Shown here: piece after piece, positions 1 through 11,141 of the stretch | Layout of the letters: every line of letters starts with the position of its first letter | Numbering within the stretch: the stretch's first letter is position 1 | Assembly (NCBI RefSeq): GCF_002878395.1 | Contig: NC_061118.1 | Location: forward strand, 133,518,564 to 133,582,563 | Direction of reading: 5' to 3' | Origin: Capsicum annuum | Taxonomy: Eukaryota > Streptophyta > Magnoliopsida > Solanales > Solanaceae | DNA length: 64,000 nt | The notes under the pieces: generated by a model | What the model was told of the DNA's origin: nothing | The model's input: only the letters and a program-made list of their open reading frames with translations | Databases searched by the model: none | Translations under genes and position numbers: made by a program

Positions 1-1975
1 TTCATGATCAGGAAGGTCAATAGGTGTTCCCAGACAAGTTTTGGATTTTTTAGAACACGTTTAGATCATGTTTAGAGTCCCAAAATAGTGGACCAATGCG
101 ATCTTGGTGTTCTGCATCACCAATCACGTTGGCCAACATCTGTGCAGACTTTCAGAGAAAAAAATCATGAGGCTAAACGCGACCATGGCACAACGTGTCG
201 AGTATCGCATCGCAGCCATCAACGTGTTGCGTTGCTTATATCGTTAGCACCCAATTTTTAGTCATTAAATGACCGTGTCCTCAAGGGAAAAAGAGTCAAT
301 TTCCCACTCTTATATAAGCCCTGAAACCACGTTAGCATACAAGTTGAAATCCATGAATTAAGTTGTTTATGATGTGTAATTTGATGATTTCACCTATGCC
401 TTAAGTTGTTCATGTAAGGTGTTTGATAAAATGCCTAAGAGGATAGAAAATTATATATTACAGCTCAATTGTAACCCATATGATAAATGCATGTCTTACC
501 CTTATGTTCAAATGACTCCCATGCAATTGATGTGCAATGTAGATGTTTATTGGAATGCTCATGATGTTTGAGTATAAAATTTTGATACTATTATATGTAT
601 TCCTACCATGTACAAGTTTATGATAACCATGTGCTTCATGAAATCCCCAACTTATTATATAATGGATTGTTGATGTTGGTTATGTATTCAAGAATGTCAT
701 ACCTTGTCAGTTTTCTTCTATCAAGTCCTGAGGGTACTTGTACCCAACAACTTAGTTGTGCACCTAGAGTCAGTGTCATGTTTTCATGATACTCTCAGTC
801 AAGCAATGATCAATAGAACTCAGTCAGTCATATAACTCAGGAAAGCTCAGTAATTTAGTAATCTCAGTAGTATTCCATCAGTCAATGAAACTTAATTAAC
901 TTAGTCTAGTTCAGTTTAGTTAATCATGTTCAGTGTTTATTTAGATGGGAGTAGGATTTAGCACCGAGTGAACCCAAGGATGAGAATTCACCTGCCAGTA
1001 GAGGGTGTGATTCTTAAAAGCAATCCTTGCATTCCAGAACTACGTAGCCAGCACAGGTTAAGACATCTAACCTTGTAGTTGAGGGTTAATGAGGTGGCTT
1101 ACCTGCTAGCTGAGGGTTCCCACCATTCTCATTTGAGTACCTGCCAGGTGAGGGTCATTCACAGCTTGTCCTAACTAGTGATGCGGTATTGATACCCTTC
1201 CAATTGGGGTTACAGGTTGGACCCCAACTCAGCTATATTGCTTTATTTGGGGCATGTCGGTTAGATGACTATTTCCCATAGTTACAGTTTTAGTCTCAGT
1301 CTCAGTATTAGAACTCAGATAGTTCTACAAAATTCAAGACTGTTAGATACAATCGCTCAGTATCAGTTATTAGTACTTATATTATTAGTATTCAGACTCA
1401 GTAGTCAGTATCATCACGAATTCAGTTATAGTCATTTACTCATGCATGTATTCTCGCATTCATGTCATACAGTTGGTTAGCATAGTTCATGCATATAAAC
1501 TCTTGCATTCAGCCTACCTCACTTGCATACCAGTATATTTAATCGTACTAACATATTTGCTCCAAAGCATCAGCCGTATTTCAGTCTCAGCAGTCAGAGT
1601 TAGCAGTGAGTCCTTATCTTTCGAGGATATGATCATTACTTTATTATTTCATTACTTAGGTTATTTCAGTAGTTGGAGTTAGTTGGGGACATATCCCATC
1701 AACTCTTTATTCAGACAGTTCAGTTTTAGAGGCTTCCAGACTACAGTATGTCTAGACAGTTTATTTCAGTTCATGTATTGGTATTGATATACCGTACTCT
1801 CAGATATTATGTTTTATCTATTTTGATCCTTATGGCATGTTTCAATCTATTATTTCCATATTTTACGTGATGTTATACAGTATATAGGTACAAATATTAG
1901 TCATGGGTTATCTTGTGGTCCTTCGGGGCCATGAGCACCATGTAGAATTCTGGGTACTAGATTTGCTGCGTTACA
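1..1975 (+). repeat. Element 1 5' LTR (start cut off by window edge)
   Basis: Position 1 aligns with about 7321 in the 3' LTR, and colinear similarity runs to about 1656 against 9298. The LTR ends in TTACA at 1975, followed by the primer binding site. A TATATAA box lies at 311-317. Relative to the 3' LTR it lacks about 290-300 bp just after the TATA region (3' LTR about 7640-7935) and about 50 bp near 1556. A block at about 985-1150 carries four degenerate copies of CTGCCAGtTGAGGGT. Confidence 0.92.
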
Positions 1976-1978
1976 ACT

Positions 1979-1991
1979 TAGTATCAGAGCC
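1979..1991 (+). other. Element 1 primer binding site (initiator Met tRNA)
   Basis: TAGTATCAGAGCC, four bases after the LTR end, is one change from TGGTATCAGAGCC, the complement of the plant initiator Met tRNA 3' end used by most plant Ty3/gypsy elements. Confidence 0.88.
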
Positions 1992-2194
1992 TAAGGTTCA
2001 ATAGTGTCCTAGGAAGCCTGAAAGCCACATCTAGTAGAGTGTTTTACCTGGGTGTGTTGCACGCCACACTTATGTGCAGGAGGCCATAAGATGTTTAGGA
2101 ATAGTTTTCTATTTTTCAGTATTCATGTTATGCCAGTGAGCATAATCTCAAGTTAATCTCTCAGTTTATCCCCTTTCTCTTTCATTTACAGAAC

Positions 2195-3370
2195 ATGCCT
2201 CCCAAGAAGAGAATTGGGAATCAATCAGCCCCTTAGCCTGAAGATCCTTTGGGTGAGTATGTCTCTCATGCAGAGTTCAGAGTTGCATTAACTACTCTTG
2301 CTCGGCCAGTTGCTGCTTAGAATGAATGACTAGTTGTTATTCCAACCAACCCAGTGGCCAATTCTGCCGCAGCAAAGACTATCCTTTTTTGGGTCTAAGA
2401 TAGACGAGGGCCCTTAGTAATTCCTTGACCAGGTTCAGAAGGCTACAGACATCATGGGGGTGTCAGTTGTTAAGAGTGTTGAGCTAGCTGTATATCAGTT
2501 GCAAGATGCTGCTCATACTTGGTTCAAATAGTAGAAGTTAAAGAGGTTAGTTGATGCAGGATCCATAGAATGGGAGGAGTTTTTCACCGTATTCTTAGAT
2601 AGATTCTTTCGCCAACAGCTGAGAGAAGCAAAGGTGTTAGAATTTATCAACCTCAGGCAAGGCAACATGATGGTGAAAGAGTATTCTCTTAAGTTTACTC
2701 AACTAGCCAGATATGCTCCCTATGTAGTGGCAGATAGCAGGGCCAAGATGAGTAAGTTTGTTTCTGGGGTGAACGATAGTGTGGTCAATGAGTACAGGTC
2801 CGCGATGTTGAATAGTGACATGAACATAGCTAGACTTATGACACATGTTTAGTAGATAGAAGAGCAAAATATTAAGATGAGGGAGAAGTAGAATAAGAGA
2901 GCAAGGATGGGTAGTTTTAACTTTGCTCAGCCTAAGTCAGAGGGAGGAAACCATTCTTAGTTTCATCCTAAGTCATTAGTTCCAGCTCCTTCAGCCAGTT
3001 CTTCAGCTCTTAAGTTCAGGGGTGGTAATAAAGATAGCGCATCGAACTTTAAGTCTCAGGGCAGCATTAGCAATGCCCAAACTAATCCTCTTTGTCAGAC
3101 TTATGGCAAACACCATCAGAGTATTTGCAGAGATGGCAGCGATATTTGTTTGGGATATGGCAAGTCATGCTATAGAATTAGAAACTATCCTCAGATATAT
3201 TCTCAGAGTCAGCAGAACCGTTCCTCAGCTCAGTCCGATCACCCAAATTAGCAAGGTGCCACTTCCATTGCTATTAGTAGGCAATGCCCAAATAGACTTT
3301 ATGCTCTCCAGTCCTGGAAAAATCAAGAAAATTCTCCTGATGTGGCTACTGGTACATTATAGATCTTTCA
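2195..3370 (+). pseudogene. gag: Element 1 gag, decayed
   Basis: Gag forms the retroelement particle and binds RNA. The probable start ATG at 2195 begins MPPKKR, the same start motif as the gag of Elements 3 to 5. A conserved capsid segment (EFINLRQGN, then LARYAPYVV) lies at about 2638-2740. A double zinc-knuckle region lies at about 3090-3195: the first knuckle reads C-x2-YGKHH-x3-C, and the second has lost cysteines. The frame is broken by many TAG/TGA codons at sites where relatives have Gln or Trp (for example near 2234, 2320, 2530 and 2850), and by frameshifts. The upstream leader, about 1992-2194, holds no coding sequence. Confidence 0.87.
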
Positions 3371-3373
3371 CTT

Positions 3374-3760
3374 ATATATTTATGCTTTGCTAGATCTAGG
3401 AGCTTCCTTGTCTTTCATTACTCTTTATATAGCAGTTGATTTCAGAGTCAGTCCTAAGATTCTAGAAGATCCCTTCTCAGTATCTACCCCAGTGGGTAAA
3501 ACCATCATAGCCCAATGGGTATACAGAAACTATCCGGTTATGATATTCCATAAAGTCATCTCAGCAAATCTAGTCGAATTAGAGATGAATGATTTTGATG
3601 TCATTCTCGGCATGGATTAGCTTTATTTCTGCTATGCCACAGTCGACTACAAAAATAGAATTGTCCATTTTCAATTTCCGAATGAACCCGTCCTGGAATG
3701 GAGGGGTAATACTTTAGCTTTCCGAGGTCAGCTTGTTTTCTACCTTTAGGCATGGAAAAT
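3374..3760 (+). pseudogene. Element 1 aspartic protease region, decayed
   Basis: The frame reads LLDLGASLSFITLY at about 3388-3430, matching the retropepsin active-site stretch (usually LIDSGATHSF), with the Ser after the catalytic Asp changed to Leu. The downstream FSVSTPVGK and VELEMNDFDVILGMD motifs are typical of the Ty3/gypsy PR to RT linker. A TAG replaces the Trp expected after GMD, at about 3618. The protease would cleave the Gag-Pol polyprotein; this copy cannot be translated through. Confidence 0.87.
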
Positions 3761-3810
3761 GATATCTAAGGAATATGTCTATCACCTTATTCATGTTAAG
3801 GAATCCAGTT

Positions 3811-4690
3811 TCAAAACTTCCAGCCTTGAATCAGTCCCAATCATGAATGAATATTTAGATGTCTTTCCCAAAGATCTTCCAGGAATTCCTCTTGAAAGGG
3901 AAATAGACTTTGACATTGATCTTTTTCCAGATACTTAGCGTATATCTATTCTGCCATACAGAATAGAACCAGCAGAACTCAAAGAACTAAAAGATTAGTT
4001 GAAGGATCTCCTGGATAAGGGATTCATCAGACCTAGTGTGTCCCCATAGGGTGCACCAGTCAGATTCGTGCAAAAAAAATGATTCTCTCTAGAATATACA
4101 TTGATTACTGTCAGCTCAAAAAAGTCACGGTCAAGAACAAGTATCCACTTCCCAGAATTGATGACTTATTTGACCAACTTCAGGATGCCAGATATTCTCT
4201 AAGATAGACCTCAGATTAGGCTATCATCAGCTCAGCATCATAGAATATGATATTTCAAAAGCAATCTTTTGTACTAGGTATGGTCACTTCAAATTCCTAG
4301 TCATGTCCTTTGATCTTACCAACACCTCAGCAGCTTTTAAGGACTTGATGAACCGTGTGTTCAAGCGGTACTTGGACATGTTCATCATAGTCTTCATAGA
4401 TTATATTCTTGTCTATTTCTATAGTGAGCGTGATCATGCAGACTATCTCAGAATCATGCTTCAGACTCTCATAGATCATCAGTTGTTCGCCAAATTCAGT
4501 AAGTACAAATTTTGGCTAAGGTCAATAGCATTCCTTGGTCATATCATTTCTGGTGATGGCATTAGGGTTGATCCTCAAAGACCAAAGTAGTGAAAAACTA
4601 GCCCAGACCTGTCTCTCCATCAGATATCAGGAGTATCTTGGGTTTGGTTGGCTATTACAGATGGTTTTTTAAGTGATTTTATTCTATTGT
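3811..4690 (+). pseudogene. Element 1 reverse transcriptase, decayed, YxDD box mutated
   Basis: Recognisable in order: the linker FPKDLPGIPLERE (about 3868), [16 protein letters not shown] (about 4000), [14 protein letters not shown] (about 4140), [20 protein letters not shown] (4303 on), FIIVFIDY, and FSKYKFWL...[10 protein letters not shown] to 4590. Several frame changes occur (near 4078 and 4195) along with TAG/TGA codons. The catalytic box usually reads FIDD; here the second Asp codon is TAT (Tyr, 4402-4404), which would abolish polymerase activity even without the other breaks. The longest open part is 4303-4590. Confidence 0.9.
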
Positions 4691-5190
4691 ATCCGCTATG
4701 TCCAGATTGACTCAGAAGAAAGTTAAGTTTCAATGGTCAGATCCTTGTGAGAAGAGTTTTCAGGAGTTAAAGACTTGACTCACCTCAGCTCCAGTCTTAG
4801 CTCTTCCAGACGGTTCAGATGGATTCTTAGTATGCTGTGATGCATCCAGAGTAGATTTGGGTTGTGTCCTCATGCATCATGGTAAGGTCATAGCCTACGC
4901 CTCCAGGCAGCTTAAAAATCATGAGAAGAATTATCTGACTCATGATCTTGAGTTAGCAGTCGTAGTTTTTGCCTTAAAGATTTAGAGGTATTATTACTTG
5001 TACGGAGTTCATGTAGATGTAGTCACAAATCACAAGATCCTTCAGTACGTATTCTCTTAGAAATATCTTAACCTTCGTCTGAGAAGGTGGTTAGAGCTCT
5101 TGAAATATTATGATATGAGTGTCCTTTATCTTCCGGGCAAGGCCAACATAGTGGCTGATGCTCTCAGTAGAATGTCTATAGGTAGTGTTT
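4691..5190 (+). pseudogene. Element 1 RNase H, decayed
   Basis: The segment [30 protein letters not shown] (about 4825-4910) carries the first catalytic Asp of the Ty3/gypsy RNase H fold. [13 protein letters not shown] (about 4938) carries the second acidic site. The stretch ending GKANIVADALSRM at about 5172 is the usual end of the domain before the integrase linker. In-frame TAG codons at about 4983 and 5057 interrupt it. Confidence 0.87.
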
Positions 5191-6440
5191 CTCATGTTGA
5201 GGACAGTAAGAAGAAGCTAGCTCAGGAAGTCCATTAGCTTGCCAAACTAAGTATTCGCTTAATTGATACAGAAGAGGGTAATATATGGGTTCAGATTAGT
5301 TCTAAATCATCTTTAGTTTCTGAGGTGAAAAAAAAGCAAGAAAGAGATCCCAGTCTAGTCAAGTTAAAGGAGCCAATCAAGGATCAAAAGATTGAGGTTT
5401 TCTCCCAAGGGGGAGATAATATTTTGCATTGTCAGGGCCGTCTGTGTGTTCCAGGTGTAGATGACTTAAGGCAATGAATTCTTGCAGAAGCACATAGTGC
5501 GCTCTACTCTATTCATCCTGGGCCACAAAGATGTACCGTAACTTGCGGGAGATCTATTGGTAGAGTGAGATGAAGAGAGATGTTGTAGAATTTGTGGCCA
5601 AGTTTTTAACATGTCAGTAAGTTAAGATTGAGCATCAGAAACCTAGTGGGTCCATACAGTAGTTCAATAATCCCACTTGGAAGTGGGATAAAGTGAACAT
5701 GGACTTTGCAATGGGTTTGCCTCATACTCATCATCAGCATGATTTAGTTTGGGTCATTATAGACAAGATAACCAAATCATCTCATTTCCTTCCAATCCAT
5801 ACCTCTAATTCAGTCGATGATTATGCCAAAATCTACATCAGGAAGTTGGTTAGATTGCACTGTGTTCCATTATCTATTATCTCTGATAGAGTTACCCAGT
5901 TTAGCTCTCATCTTTGGAAAGCATTCCAAAAGAGTCTTGGTACCCAAGTTCATCTCAGTATAACCTTTCATTCTCAGATAGATATTTAAGAAGAAAGGAC
6001 CATTCAGACTTTGGAAGATATGCTAAGGGCGTATGCAATTGATTTCAAGGGTAGTTGGGATGACCACTTACCTATGATTGAGTTTGCATACAATAACAGC
6101 TATCATTCCAGTATTAATATGGCATCGTTCTAAGCTCTCTATGGTAGGAGATGTAGATTTCCAATCAGTTGGTTCGAAGTTAGTGAGGCCACAGTCCTAA
6201 GGCTTGACTTAGTAATTGATGCCTTAGAAAAAGTCTTGTTGATTAGAGAAAGACTTTGAGCTACTCAGAGACGATAGAAGACATATAAAGATGTGCCCAA
6301 AAAGGATCTTGAGTTTGAGATTGGTGATTATGTTTATCTAAAGATCTCTCCCATAAAGGGAGTGAAGAGATTTGGAAAGAAGGGAAAGATCAGTCCTCGA
6401 TATGTCGGTCCCTTCAAAATTCTCAGTCGCTTCCACAAGG
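5191..6440 (+). pseudogene. Element 1 integrase, decayed
   Basis: Contains the zinc-binding region (EAHSALYSIHPG at about 5487, then a disrupted CxxC near 5610) and a DDE core with Asp at about 5702 (MDFAMGLP), Asp at about 5884 (IISDRVTQF) and Glu at about 5993 (after a TAA stop, [10 protein letters not shown]). The C-terminal part reads FEIGDYVYLKISPIKG...GKISPRYVGPFKIL, the GPY/F module, at about 6315-6425. The integrase would join element DNA to the host chromosome. Stops at about 5227, 5475, 5989 and 6132 and a frameshift near 5535 make it non-functional. Confidence 0.9.
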
Positions 6441-6776
6441 TAGCTTATGAGCTTTAATTGTCTTTAGATCTAGCCATAATTCATCCAGTCTTCCATATAT
6501 CCTTGCTCAAGAAGTGCATGGGTGATCCAGTAGTTGTAGTCCTTATTCAGAGCATTGTTTGTCTGAACAGCCTCTCTTATAAAGATATTTTAGTCAAAAT
6601 TCTTAACTATCAGACTCGTAGACTGAGGAATAAAGAAGTCCCTCTAGTTAAAATTCTTTGGCGGAATCAGTCCATTGAGGGAGCTACTTAGGAAGCAGAA
6701 GTAGACATGTGAACCAAGTACCCTCACCTCTTTTCTACTAACTCAGATCTAGCTCAAGGTAACAGTTCTCCTTAAT
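6441..6776 (+). pseudogene. Element 1 integrase C-terminal tail with chromodomain, decayed
   Basis: Follows the GPY/F module. HPVFHISLLKKCMGDP (about 6482-6530) leads to a chromodomain-like segment ending VKILWRNQSIEGAT and a stop (TAG for Trp) at about 6688, then EAEVDM and YPHLF to about 6735. The same tail with the same wording occurs in Element 5 (53640-54030, minus strand) and in a divergent form in Element 3. Chromodomains of this family bind histone marks and steer insertion to heterochromatin (family knowledge). Confidence 0.86.
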
Positions 6777-7148
6777 CTTTTAAGTTTCATGTTCAGATTT
6801 TAGTTACAACTTGGTATCCAATTCATGTTTAGAATTTTATTATAAACTTGGTAGTAAATACCATTGCATACTCAGTCATGCATTCATGTACCAGTTTAGT
6901 CATATAATCATCAATCAGATATGCATTCTCATTTTAAGAAACTCAGTTCATCAAAACACTCGATCATGCATTCATGAATCAGTTACACATACATCAGATA
7001 TGCATTCTTAGTATGGTGTATTCCGTTATTAGTCATGCTAGTCATGGAATTATGTTTCAGCTGTCATGTTCAATATTTACGTCAGTTTATCTCTTCTCCC
7101 CTCTCATTCTATCTCATTCGAAGATGAATATTCTCAAGGGGGAGATAT
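6777..7148 (+). other. Element 1 3' untranslated region and polypurine tract
   Basis: Non-coding, rich in CAGT and CATGCAT words. It ends with the module ATTCGAAGATGAATATTCTC and then the purine run AAGGGGGAGAT at about 7136-7146, directly before the LTR TG at 7149. The same module precedes the 3' LTRs of element N and Elements 3 and 5. Confidence 0.82.
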
Positions 7149-9298
7149 TGTAAGACCCCGTAAAACTTCTAAGCTTAATTCAGTCCTTTAAGCTTGTCAA
7201 GGGGGTCCCAGACTTAGAAAATTCTAACCAAGTTCCCAGACTTAGCCTATTTTGGCCTTTGAAAGTTGTAAATCTCATCTCGCCATCTTAATGTCCTTTA
7301 ATGGCCCGTATTTTCATCAAATCATGATCAAAAAGGTCAATAGGTGTACCCAGACAAGCTTTGGATTTTTCGAAACACATTTAGATCATGTTTGGACTCC
7401 TAAAGTAGTGGACCAATGCGATCTTGGTGCGCCGCATCGCCGATTGTGTTGGTCAATATTTATGCAGGCTGTCAGAGCAAAAACTCCTGAGGCTCAATGC
7501 GATCATGGCCCAACGCATCGAGTATCGCATCGTAGCCATCAATGCGCTGCATCGCTTGTAGCGTCGATACCCAATTTTTAGTCATTAAATGACCACATCC
7601 TCAAGGGAAAAAGTGTCAATTTCCCACTTTTGTATAAGCCTAAAAACACTTAATTCAGCCCTATTTTACCCAAGTTATAGTGGTTTATCTCCATTACTCT
7701 CAAGAACAAGTTAGGGTTTTCAATTCAGGAATTCAATTTTAAGAATTTCACCGTTAGATTTCAAGAATCTTCCATTGAAGGTATGCGTAGTATTGATTTA
7801 TGGATTCCTTTCATCCATAAAGCTCAAGAACCCTATTTCAAATTATAATTATGATGTTTATGTTGTGGGTTGTTTTGTAACCATGTTTATCTTGTTATAC
7901 GACTCCCAAGTTATAATTTTTATGTGTTGTTCCTGAAACCATGTTGCTAAGTTAAAATCTATGAATTGAGTTGTTTATGATGTGTAATTTGATGATTTCA
8001 CCTATGCCCTAAGTTATGAATGTAAGGTATTTGATAAAATTCCTAAGAGGATAGAAAATTATGTATTATAGCTCAATTAAACCCCATATGATAAATGCAT
8101 GTTTTACCCTTATGTTCAAATGACTCCCATGATATTGATGTGCAATGTAGATGTTTGTTGGAATGCTCATGATGTTAGAGTATTAAATTATAATACTATT
8201 ATATGCATTCCTACCATGTACAAGCTTATGATAACCATGTGCTTCATGTAATCCCCAACTTATTATATTGTGATTGTTGATGTTTGTTATGTATTCAAGA
8301 ATATCATGCTTTGTTAGTTTCCTTCTATCAAGTCCTGGGGGTACTTGTACCCGACAACTTAGTTGTGCACCTAAAGCCAGTGTAATGTTTTCACGATACT
8401 CTCAGTTAATCCATGATTAATAGAACTCAGTCAATCATATGACTCAGGAAAGCTCAATAATTCAGTAATCTCAGTAGTATTCCATCAGTCAACAAAACTC
8501 AATTAACTCAATCCAGTTTAGTTCAGTTAATCATGTTCAGTGTCTATTCAGATGGGAGTAGTATTTAGCACCAAGTGAACCCGAGGATGGGAACTCACCT
8601 GCCAGTAGAGGGTGTGATTCTTAGAAGCAATCCTTGCATTCCAGAACTATGCAACCAGCGTAGGTTAAGACATCTAACCTTCCAGTTGAGGGTTGATGAG
8701 GTGGCTTACCTACCATTTGAGGGTTCCCACCATTCTCATTTGAGTACCTGCCAGTTAAGGGTCATTCACATCTTTTCCTTACCGGTGGTGCGGTATTTAT
8801 ACCCTTCCAATTGGGGTTACAGGTTGGACCCCAACTCAACTATATTGCTTTATTTGAGGTATGTCGATTTGATAACTATTTCCCACAGTTACAGTTTTAG
8901 TCTCAATCTCAGTATTAAAACTCAAATAGTTCTACAAAATTTAGGACTGTTAGATACAGTCGCTCAGTATCAGTTATCAGTACTCATATTATTAGTAGTT
9001 GGACTCAGTAGTCAGTATCATCACAAATTAAGTTATAGTCATTTACTCATGCATGTATTCTCACATTCATGTTATACAGTCGGTAAGCATAGTTTATGCA
9101 TATAAACTTGCATTCAGCCTACCTCATTTGCATACCATTATATTGAATCGTACTGATGCATTTGTGCTATGGTGTTTTATACCATAGGTTCAGAAGCACG
9201 AGCTCCATAGCATCAGCAGCATTCCAGTCTCAGCAGTCAGAGTTTACAGTGAGTCTTCTTCGAGGACATGCTCATTATTTTATTATTTCATTACTTAG
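7149..9298 (+). repeat. Element 1 3' LTR, truncated at its 3' end
   Basis: Starts TGTAAGACCCCGTAAAAC right after the polypurine tract. It carries a CpG-rich repeat block at about 7417-7570 (GCATCG/CGATGC words), a GTATAAG box at about 7631 and the CTGCCAG...AGGGT array at about 8597-8770. Colinearity with the 5' LTR stops at about 9298, where Element 2 LTR sequence begins. About 320 bp at the end (R/U5 side) are absent. Apparent open frames inside it (for example 8575-9105) have no retroelement or host protein features. Confidence 0.9.
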
Positions 9299-10327
9299 TT
9301 TAACAATCAAAAATAATATCTATTTGGGCAAGTGTGAACATAATTAAGTTCCAGCAAAAGGAGTATATTCGTGTCATTATTTTTAATTTATAGGGAAAAA
9401 GTAGTGTATTTCTCTATCGTATGAGGAGTTTATGGCTATTTAGTGAAAACAAAAGTTCTTGGTGCAAAGGTTGCTGGTGCACACCTGTAGTGATGAAAAT
9501 AGACTTTTAGCAACGAAAAATGGGATTTAGTCACCTAAACATATTATAAATTTCAGACTTTATTCTTTCACTATAATTGTCTATGGAGATCTAGGAAGCA
9601 CTGTTTGAGGTGATTCTCAATGTGTTTTTCTCATATAATCATTGAGTAATCATACCTTCATTTTATTTATTTAAAGTATGAGAAAGACAATTCTTAAATA
9701 AAATCCCGAGTCTACCCTTTTATGTTCAATTCTAATTTAAGACCCGAATCAAAGTATATTAATATGGGTATTAATGGAATCCTTTTGTGTTGTAAATGAC
9801 ATATCTAATTAGATTGGACATGTTTGATGATGATTTGAGTGATTAGGGCTTTACGATTGATGCTTCGGACTATATTTTGACATACAAATCCCTTTTAAAG
9901 GGAAATTGAGATGTACCTTGACTTTTTCTGAGGTGTTTATATGATATATGTTTATTTTCTTGTGTTTTGTGAATCGTTTAGGATTGAGAGTCCCGCTTGC
10001 ATAAAATGAAGAGTATATTTAGAAATATCAGAGCCATTTGATGGATTATAGTTAAATAATAGTTTAGCTTAGTTATTCTAGCCACTTGTGATTATGTTTA
10101 GAATATATTATGGATAGATAACTTATGGATCTAGAGTAAACTGATAGTGAATACCTATTTTAGAGTTTGAATAGAGTTTAGTGGATATTATTGTGATGAA
10201 CTAGATTATTGAATTTATAAGGTATAATTATGTTATTATTGATATTATATGGAATGATTAAGGATTAGGAATTACTTAGAGTATAAATAGACTTGTAATA
10301 GTTGATGGAATTATCAGGGTTTAGTAT
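9299..10327 (+). repeat. Element 2 5' LTR, left part (5' truncated)
   Basis: Colinear with 40655-41997 of the other LTR, although copy A lacks several internal stretches. The first about 650 bp of the LTR are missing at the junction with Element 1. The segment ends in AGTAT (10323-10327), one copy of the target duplication of element N. No coding sequence is seen. Confidence 0.82.
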
Positions 10328-11141
10328 TATAATACCCTGTATTATCCTTAGTTCTTTTCAGCTCCTAGTGTATGCATAAGAGGTTTCGAACCTGAAAATT
10401 TAGATAATTATTGAAGATTTAGCCTTATTTTGACTTCTTAACTTCGAGGATTTTAAGTTGACCTTCTAGGATCTGAGACGATGTTTTTTGAGTTAATTCA
10501 TGTTCAGGGGTGTAAGGAGCATGTCTCAAGGAAGTTTTGGAGTTTTTGGACAAGGATTGGGTCATATTTAGATCACGGTTCCAGTAGCTCATCGCGATAA
10601 GACTGCGTCATGGTTGTAATAGCAATGGTACACTCATTGTGTCATGCCAAGCCCCCAAACGGCATTCCAATTGCGACTTTAATCTGCAGATGGGCAATTA
10701 GTTCATTTACCATCACCCCAAGTCGTAAAAACATAAGATTGAACATCTGTTTAAGCATTATACACCCATTCTCCATCAATTTTCTCTCTAAGAAACTCTA
10801 ACCTAATTCCAAAAACTCCAAAACTCCTTTGCATCCTCTTTAAGATAATCAAGAATTTAAGTATCTTAACAAAGAAACTTCAAGAAAGAGCCTTCAAGAA
10901 CATCTCAAAGAGTTCAAAGTCAAACTTCTATATTAAATTAAGCCTAAAAAGGTATGTGTGGTTATGAACAAGGGTATCCTTTAACCCTTGTGCCCAAATT
11001 ACATGATTTTAAGATTCAAGTTACTTATTTTGAAGTAGGGTTAATACCCAAGTATGTATATTCTTGAATTATATGATTTTCATGAGATTTAAAGCTTTAA
11101 GTATATCAAGAAGTGCTTATGTGTATGTTTTAACTTACATG
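10328..11141 (+). repeat. Element N 5' LTR remnant
   Basis: Colinear with 14765-15579 of the 3' LTR (for example GCATAAGAGG, GAACCTGAAAATTTAG and GTTTTAACTTACATG at the end). The remaining about 1.28 kb of the LTR and the primer binding site are deleted. At 11142 the sequence goes directly into leader sequence of the kind normally found downstream of the PBS. Confidence 0.85.

Larger units (their letters stand above)
1..9298 (+). mobile_element. Element 1: decayed Ty3/gypsy chromovirus-type LTR retrotransposon, both ends incomplete
   Basis: Domain order is 5' LTR, PBS, gag, protease, RT, RNase H, integrase, chromodomain, PPT, 3' LTR, which is the Ty3/gypsy order; the C-terminal chromodomain points to chromoviruses, probably the Tekay/Del group (inference). 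The window edge removes about the first 170 bp of the 5' LTR. The 3' LTR stops at about 9298, where Element 2 LTR sequence begins, so about 320 bp of its end are missing. All reading frames carry many stops and frameshifts, so the copy is old and inactive. No target duplication can be tested because both outer ends are absent. Confidence 0.93.

Noticed and set aside
1979..1991. tRNA gene
   Set aside because: Only a 13-base primer binding site; no cloverleaf. No complete tRNA or rRNA gene was recognised in the window.
8575..9105. Open frame of 176 codons on the plus strand
   Set aside because: It lies wholly within the Element 1 3' LTR, has no counterpart in the other LTR and no domain.
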